From Chloroflexota bacterium (GTDB lineage Bacteria; Chloroflexota; Anaerolineae; UBA3071): DNA of 9,698 nt. The notes below the pieces were generated by a model, which made no database searches, had not been told where the DNA came from, and saw nothing but the letters and a program-made list of their open reading frames with translations. This document shows, in pieces, positions 6,543-9,698 of this stretch. The DNA lies in assembly GCA_014383605.1 (NCBI GenBank), contig JACNHM010000152.1, positions 1-9,698 on the forward strand. The letters run 5' to 3'. The stretch's first letter is position 1. The number at the start of each line of letters is the position of its first letter. Made by a program: the position numbers and the translations under genes.

Positions 6543-8387
6543 TCATAAGTGGATGACGTTCACACCCTCTTCCGACATGTACTTCCGGATCAGTGACTCC
6601 TCGAACGTAGCGACGATGGCCTGCTCAAAGCTCCCGCGCCGGTAGGCACCCACCAGGAAGCGGATCAGCGAGCGGCGATTGATCGGATCCAGATGCTCCA
6701 ATGGTTCATCAATGAGCAGGAAGTCGCTCTGCGAAAAGTGATGGGCAATGATAGTGTGCAACATGACCAGCAGAGCAGTCTTTTCACCACCACTGAACTG
6801 GCTCAGATCGAGCTGGCGACCTTCGCCATCCTGCAGCATGGGCATACCGGTTGTGTCCAGCTCGATGCGCCAGTTGGCATCTCCGGTGAATACCTCCCAG
6901 ACACGGGCAACCTGGTCGTAGATCGCTGCCATGTCCACGTTGCGCTGGGTGGTCAAGGTTTCCTGAGCAGCACGGTGAGCGGCCCGCAGGGAAAGGGAAC
7001 GGGTCTCCAATCCGACCAGCGCTTCGCTAGCCTCTTCTGGAGAGTCGTATCCCAGGTATTGTAGTCGGTGTCGAATGGCCAGGTACTCGGCCCTCTCTCC
7101 TTCCAAGTGGGCAATCTCCTGTTCAAGACTAGCGGCTCGTTCGTCTAGTGCAACTGGGACTATTGCTGGTTCGACCTGAGTTGCCCGTATCAGGTCGGGA
7201 ACGCGAGCGCTAGGGCTAACCGACCGGAAACGACCATGGGCTACGGAATTGCGTAACTCGTTCACTTCCCTGAGCTGCCACTGCATCCTTTCCAACTTCC
7301 CTTCAGCTTCATACTGGCGTACCTTGATTTTGTTCGCTTCGTCGGCGATGCGGTCCATGTTTCCTTGAATATCCTGCGTGATGCGATCGCGCTCGCCCGA
7401 CGTCATCGGCTTGCCGCAGACGGGGCAGGGTAACGTTTCCGCCCGACCCGCGTACGGCTCCAGAATCTCGAGAATATCCTGGTAGGCCGACCGTTCTCCC
7501 TGCAACCGGGCCAAATCCTCCCTGGCCTGCTGAACGGTGCCCTGCATTCCATTAGCTCTGACTTCTAGCTCATCAAAGAGAGCGAGTACAGGCTGCTGCT
7601 GTGCGGTCTGCCAGATGTCGGAATCGCGTTCCAGAGCAGGCAACGCTCTGTCAAGAAGCTCCCTCAAACGCTGCAAATCCTCATGTTCGTGTCTGTGTAT
7701 AGCAATCTCATCTTGAACCGACCGCAGATCAGCCAACAGTCGCCTGCGTCTCTCATCTGTATCGTGCATGTGATGCTCAAATCCTGGGTTTCCCCCGCCT
7801 CCCAGCCGCTCACAGTCAGCTAGCAGCTTCTGCAAGTCTCGAATCCGCTCTCCGAGTTCTTTCTCAGCCATTCCCAGCGCTTGCATGAATTCGTCCAATT
7901 GCGTCAATCCTAGGACCTGGCGGATTTGCAGGTCCAGTGCCTGACCTGGTGGTTTGTCAAGAAAGCGAAACACGTCGCCTTCGGCCATATAGACGATGCG
8001 CTGCAAAAAGTCTGTGGACACACCCATCAGTTTCTCAATCGCCTGGGTGACTCGTCTGTGGCTCGATGCCAATTGCTTCCCGTCCGCAAGTCGGGTCAAC
8101 GTAGCACGATCGGCACTTCGCTGTGACTGGGACCGTTCGACCAGGTATGCTTGTTCATCGACCGTAAATCTCAGATGAACCGTGGCCACCTGGTTTGGGT
8201 CACGCAGGAGTTTGCGCCTGTCCTTGACGGTGGAAGGTTCACCGGTGAAGGCATAGGCCACGGCCTCCAAGATGGAGGTTTTACCGATACCGTTCGCACC
8301 CATGATGAAGGTAATGCCAGGGCCAAAGTGGACCTCGTGCTCGTCAAAGGCGCGCCAGTTGATCATCTTGACGTAGTCAATCATCAT
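6543..8387 (-). CDS. Short Rad50/SMC-like ABC ATPase with zinc hook
   Basis: A 614-aa protein with the Rad50 layout: Walker A GANGIGKTS (30-38), coiled-coil arms of roughly 160-320 and 335-480, a single zinc-hook CPVCGKP (Cys321, Cys324), ABC signature FSGGEKT (531-537), and Walker B LLIDEPLEHLDP with Asp560-Glu561 and a D-loop. Such ATPases dimerise through the hook and move on or sense DNA ends, usually driving a nuclease. The arms are far shorter than in true Rad50 or SbcC, and no Mre11/SbcD gene is nearby. The Q-loop region reads YMAEGD (133-138), where Rad50/SbcC normally has QGE, so the Gln position is Glu136. The ATG at 8387 overlaps the stop of the upstream gene (ATGA); an adjacent ATG at 8384 is better spaced from GAGG. 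Operon position suggests that it works with the 253-aa and PIN proteins, as the ATPase of a defence or repair module. Confidence 0.92.
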   Translation of the reverse strand: MMIDYVKMINWRAFDEHEVHFGPGITFIMGANGIGKTSILEAVAYAFTGEPSTVKDRRKLLRDPNQVATVHLRFTVDEQAYLVERSQSQRSADRATLTRLADGKQLASSHRRVTQAIEKLMGVSTDFLQRIVYMAEGDVFRFLDKPPGQALDLQIRQVLGLTQLDEFMQALGMAEKELGERIRDLQKLLADCERLGGGGNPGFEHHMHDTDERRRRLLADLRSVQDEIAIHRHEHEDLQRLRELLDRALPALERDSDIWQTAQQQPVLALFDELEVRANGMQGTVQQAREDLARLQGERSAYQDILEILEPYAGRAETLPCPVCGKPMTSGERDRITQDIQGNMDRIADEANKIKVRQYEAEGKLERMQWQLREVNELRNSVAHGRFRSVSPSARVPDLIRATQVEPAIVPVALDERAASLEQEIAHLEGERAEYLAIRHRLQYLGYDSPEEASEALVGLETRSLSLRAAHRAAQETLTTQRNVDMAAIYDQVARVWEVFTGDANWRIELDTTGMPMLQDGEGRQLDLSQFSGGEKTALLVMLHTIIAHHFSQSDFLLIDEPLEHLDPINRRSLIRFLVGAYRRGSFEQAIVATFEESLIRKYMSEEGVNVIHL

Positions 8388-9145
8388 CTACCTCGCTGTG
8401 ACAGGCGTGTGAGCCGGGGTACCAGTTCCATGGCCGAGGCCCCGGCGAGAGCCTCTCCCAAAACAGAGAAGATAAGGTGCTTCTCTTCCTCCACCGGGAA
8501 CTGCCGGGCAGCCAACTTGCGTTCGGCGTAACGGTATGACCGCCCGCGTTCGGTCTCAATCGCATCTCCAATAGCCTCTTCGAACAGTCGCCGCATGTCA
8601 GTTGCCTTGGCCGCTGTGTGAGGCGCTTTGTCCAGGCCAGCCTCCCAGAGTTTGGTCTGCCTCTCTACCAACGTCCGTAGGGTTTCTGGCAAGGGACTGG
8701 CCTCCGCCAGCAGCGCATTCAGTCGGTCTGGATTCTGGGAGAGATAGCGGATGCGTAGCACGGATAGTGAAACAGCTTGAAGGTCATCCGTCGTCCAAAC
8801 CAGGACCAAAGCCACGGTGCTTGGATTGTCTTCGAGCAGGCTCAGGAACTCGGGTAGTTGCTCTGCGTCGAGAATCGGTTCGCCGCCCGGAGCATCCAGA
8901 AACAGTAGCCGGATGTCATAATCGTCTATCTGGAGCAAAAAGTCAGCCCCTGGCTCACCGGCCAACCTATGGTCAGGTAGAATGCGGATGCGTTCTGCCT
9001 GGCGGCTTTCTACGAACTCGTCGGCCAAGAGCCGCAGTAGCCGCTCGGCGTTGATGCGGCGCAGTGCAGCCTCCCCGCCTGCTTGTGAGAGTGAAGCCTT
9101 CAACTCGGCCAGCAACGAATCGACGGATGGGTCTAGGTCGGTCAT
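8384..9145 (-). CDS. Unassigned 253-aa protein between PIN and Rad50-like genes
   Basis: I do not recognise the family. The N-terminal 50 residues are predicted helices (VDSLLAELKASLSQAGGEAA, AERLLRLLADEFVE). A hydrophobic strand pair follows (GADFLLQI, YDIRLLFLDAPGG; 66-88), then VALVLVWTTDDLQAVSL, and a charged helical C terminus with RGRSYRYAERKLAARQF. The strand pair recalls the core of a restriction-endonuclease fold, but no E-x-K or D-x-K is present, so if it is that fold it is probably inactive. There is no signal peptide or membrane helix. The ATG at 9145 has AAGGAG (9153-9158) 7 bases upstream and overlaps the PIN stop; its own stop overlaps the Rad50-like start. Its position suggests an adaptor linking ATPase and nuclease, like the middle component of ABC three-component systems, by analogy only. 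Confidence 0.85.
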   Translation of the reverse strand: MTDLDPSVDSLLAELKASLSQAGGEAALRRINAERLLRLLADEFVESRQAERIRILPDHRLAGEPGADFLLQIDDYDIRLLFLDAPGGEPILDAEQLPEFLSLLEDNPSTVALVLVWTTDDLQAVSLSVLRIRYLSQNPDRLNALLAEASPLPETLRTLVERQTKLWEAGLDKAPHTAAKATDMRRLFEEAIGDAIETERGRSYRYAERKLAARQFPVEEEKHLIFSVLGEALAGASAMELVPRLTRLSQRGR

Positions 9146-9698
9146 GCCAATGCTCCTTGTCCTGCCAACTTGATGCGGACGGATTCGGTCAGGCTGTCGC
9201 GCGTGTCGATGAGTTGCATGAGGATAGAGTTCCCCTTGTTCGTCCCCGCCAGTTCCCTACGATTAAAGTGCTCGACCATGTAAAAGTTGATGAGATCCTC
9301 CATCTGTTTGGTCTGGATCTTGCAGTCCCGGTGGATCAGTTCCAGATAGGTCAGGCTTTGCAGTCCCTGCATCGCGACCAGGTTCCCCCACTGCTGGCGA
9401 GCCTCGGTCCTAGACCGCAGCCAGGTGATGAAGTATAACAGATCCTGATCGTTGGTCAGGATATATACTGGATCTCCATGACCGATCAGGTGGAGCCCGA
9501 GCACGACCAGTGACAAGTCGTTGTCACTCAAGCCACTCGGACCAACGAGTTTGCGAGGAGCAGCGGGCAGACGCCGCAAGAGGGCAATATCCTGTTGCTC
9601 TACACCCGGCTGATATAGGAGTTCACAGATTTCCCTGGCTAGTGCTTTGCACTCCCGTGGCCTAATGTCTCTCACCCCTGATAGTCGACCATCCCCGG
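9142..9698 (-). CDS. PIN-domain nuclease-like protein (5' end outside window)
   Basis: The frame is open to the right edge (185 codons plus a partial one), so the N terminus is missing; a GTG at 9675 is an internal possibility but would drop the first PIN strand and its Asp. Visible PIN features are an acidic helix (RPRECKALAREICELLY), then SDNDLSLVVLGLHLIG and VYILTNDQDLLYFITWL, which match the third and fourth acidic positions (S-x-x-D and T-N-D-x-D). PIN enzymes are Mg-dependent nucleases, mostly acting on RNA (VapC toxins), some on DNA. After the domain come about 80 residues (LQSLTYLELIHRDC, MEDLINFYMVEHFN) that VapC toxins lack. No antitoxin gene follows: the stop overlaps the start of the 253-aa gene, which precedes a Rad50-like ATPase. 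The first catalytic Asp cannot be seen here. Confidence 0.75.
   Translation of the reverse strand, partial: GDGRLSGVRDIRPRECKALAREICELLYQPGVEQQDIALLRRLPAAPRKLVGPSGLSDNDLSLVVLGLHLIGHGDPVYILTNDQDLLYFITWLRSRTEARQQWGNLVAMQGLQSLTYLELIHRDCKIQTKQMEDLINFYMVEHFNRRELAGTNKGNSILMQLIDTRDSLTESVRIKLAGQGALA

Noticed and set aside
6543..8387. Conventional SbcC/Rad50 of an Mre11 complex
   Set aside because: The coiled coils are much too short and no Mre11/SbcD phosphoesterase motifs (for example GNHD) appear in neighbouring genes.
9142..9675. VapBC toxin-antitoxin reading of the PIN gene
   Set aside because: No short antitoxin gene adjoins it within the window, the protein has an extra C-terminal part, and it is coupled to the 253-aa and Rad50-like genes. 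An antitoxin upstream, beyond the edge, cannot be excluded.
1..9698. CRISPR arrays, tRNA or rRNA genes, insertion sequences, attachment sites
   Set aside because: No regularly spaced repeats, cloverleaf-like segments, transposase or integrase motifs, or terminal inverted repeats were seen on either strand.

Overview
All convincing genes in this window lie on the minus strand, so transcription runs from high to low coordinates. They are GC-rich, tightly packed and often overlap by 4 bases (ATGA or GTGA junctions), which suggests translationally coupled operons. The style of the proteins (AddB-like nuclease-helicase start, MUG variant, DUF499 and DUF6998 families) resembles environmental or thermophilic Chloroflexota, but this is an impression; no rRNA or other taxonomic marker is present.

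Layout in order of transcription. (1) 9698-6543: a candidate three-gene module made of a PIN-domain nuclease whose start lies beyond the window, a 253-aa protein I cannot assign, and a short Rad50/SMC-like ABC ATPase with one CxxC zinc hook. Both junctions are 4-base ATGA overlaps. (2) 6542-6450: a short gap with a 6-bp-arm inverted repeat and a strong Shine-Dalgarno. (3) 6449-2950: a 35-codon ORF coupled by an ATGA overlap to a large DUF499-family AAA+ ATPase of about 1,130 aa. (4) 2949-2467: the decayed 3' end of a large Eco57I-type DNA methyltransferase gene, with two in-frame stops and its 5' part and catalytic region missing. (5) 2470-1940: a DUF6998-like protein that starts inside the stop codon of the remnant and carries a possible PD-(D/E)XK signature. 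(6) 1921-1: a repair-like cluster with a MUG/TDG-family glycosylase, a NucS/DUF91-like PD-(D/E)XK nuclease and the first 50 codons of an AddB-like nuclease-helicase.

Interpretation: the left third looks like DNA repair. The right two thirds look like a defence island. A methyltransferase-based system (DUF499 ATPase, methyltransferase, DUF6998 protein) seems to have lost its methyltransferase, while its ATPase and the probable nuclease gene stay open. Directly upstream sits the intact-looking PIN / unknown / Rad50-like module, whose layout recalls SMC-based defence systems such as Lamassu or the ABC three-component systems, although I cannot place it in either. There is no sign of rRNA, tRNA, CRISPR, insertion sequences or integrases. 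No stretch over 300 bases lacks a gene except the pseudogene zone.
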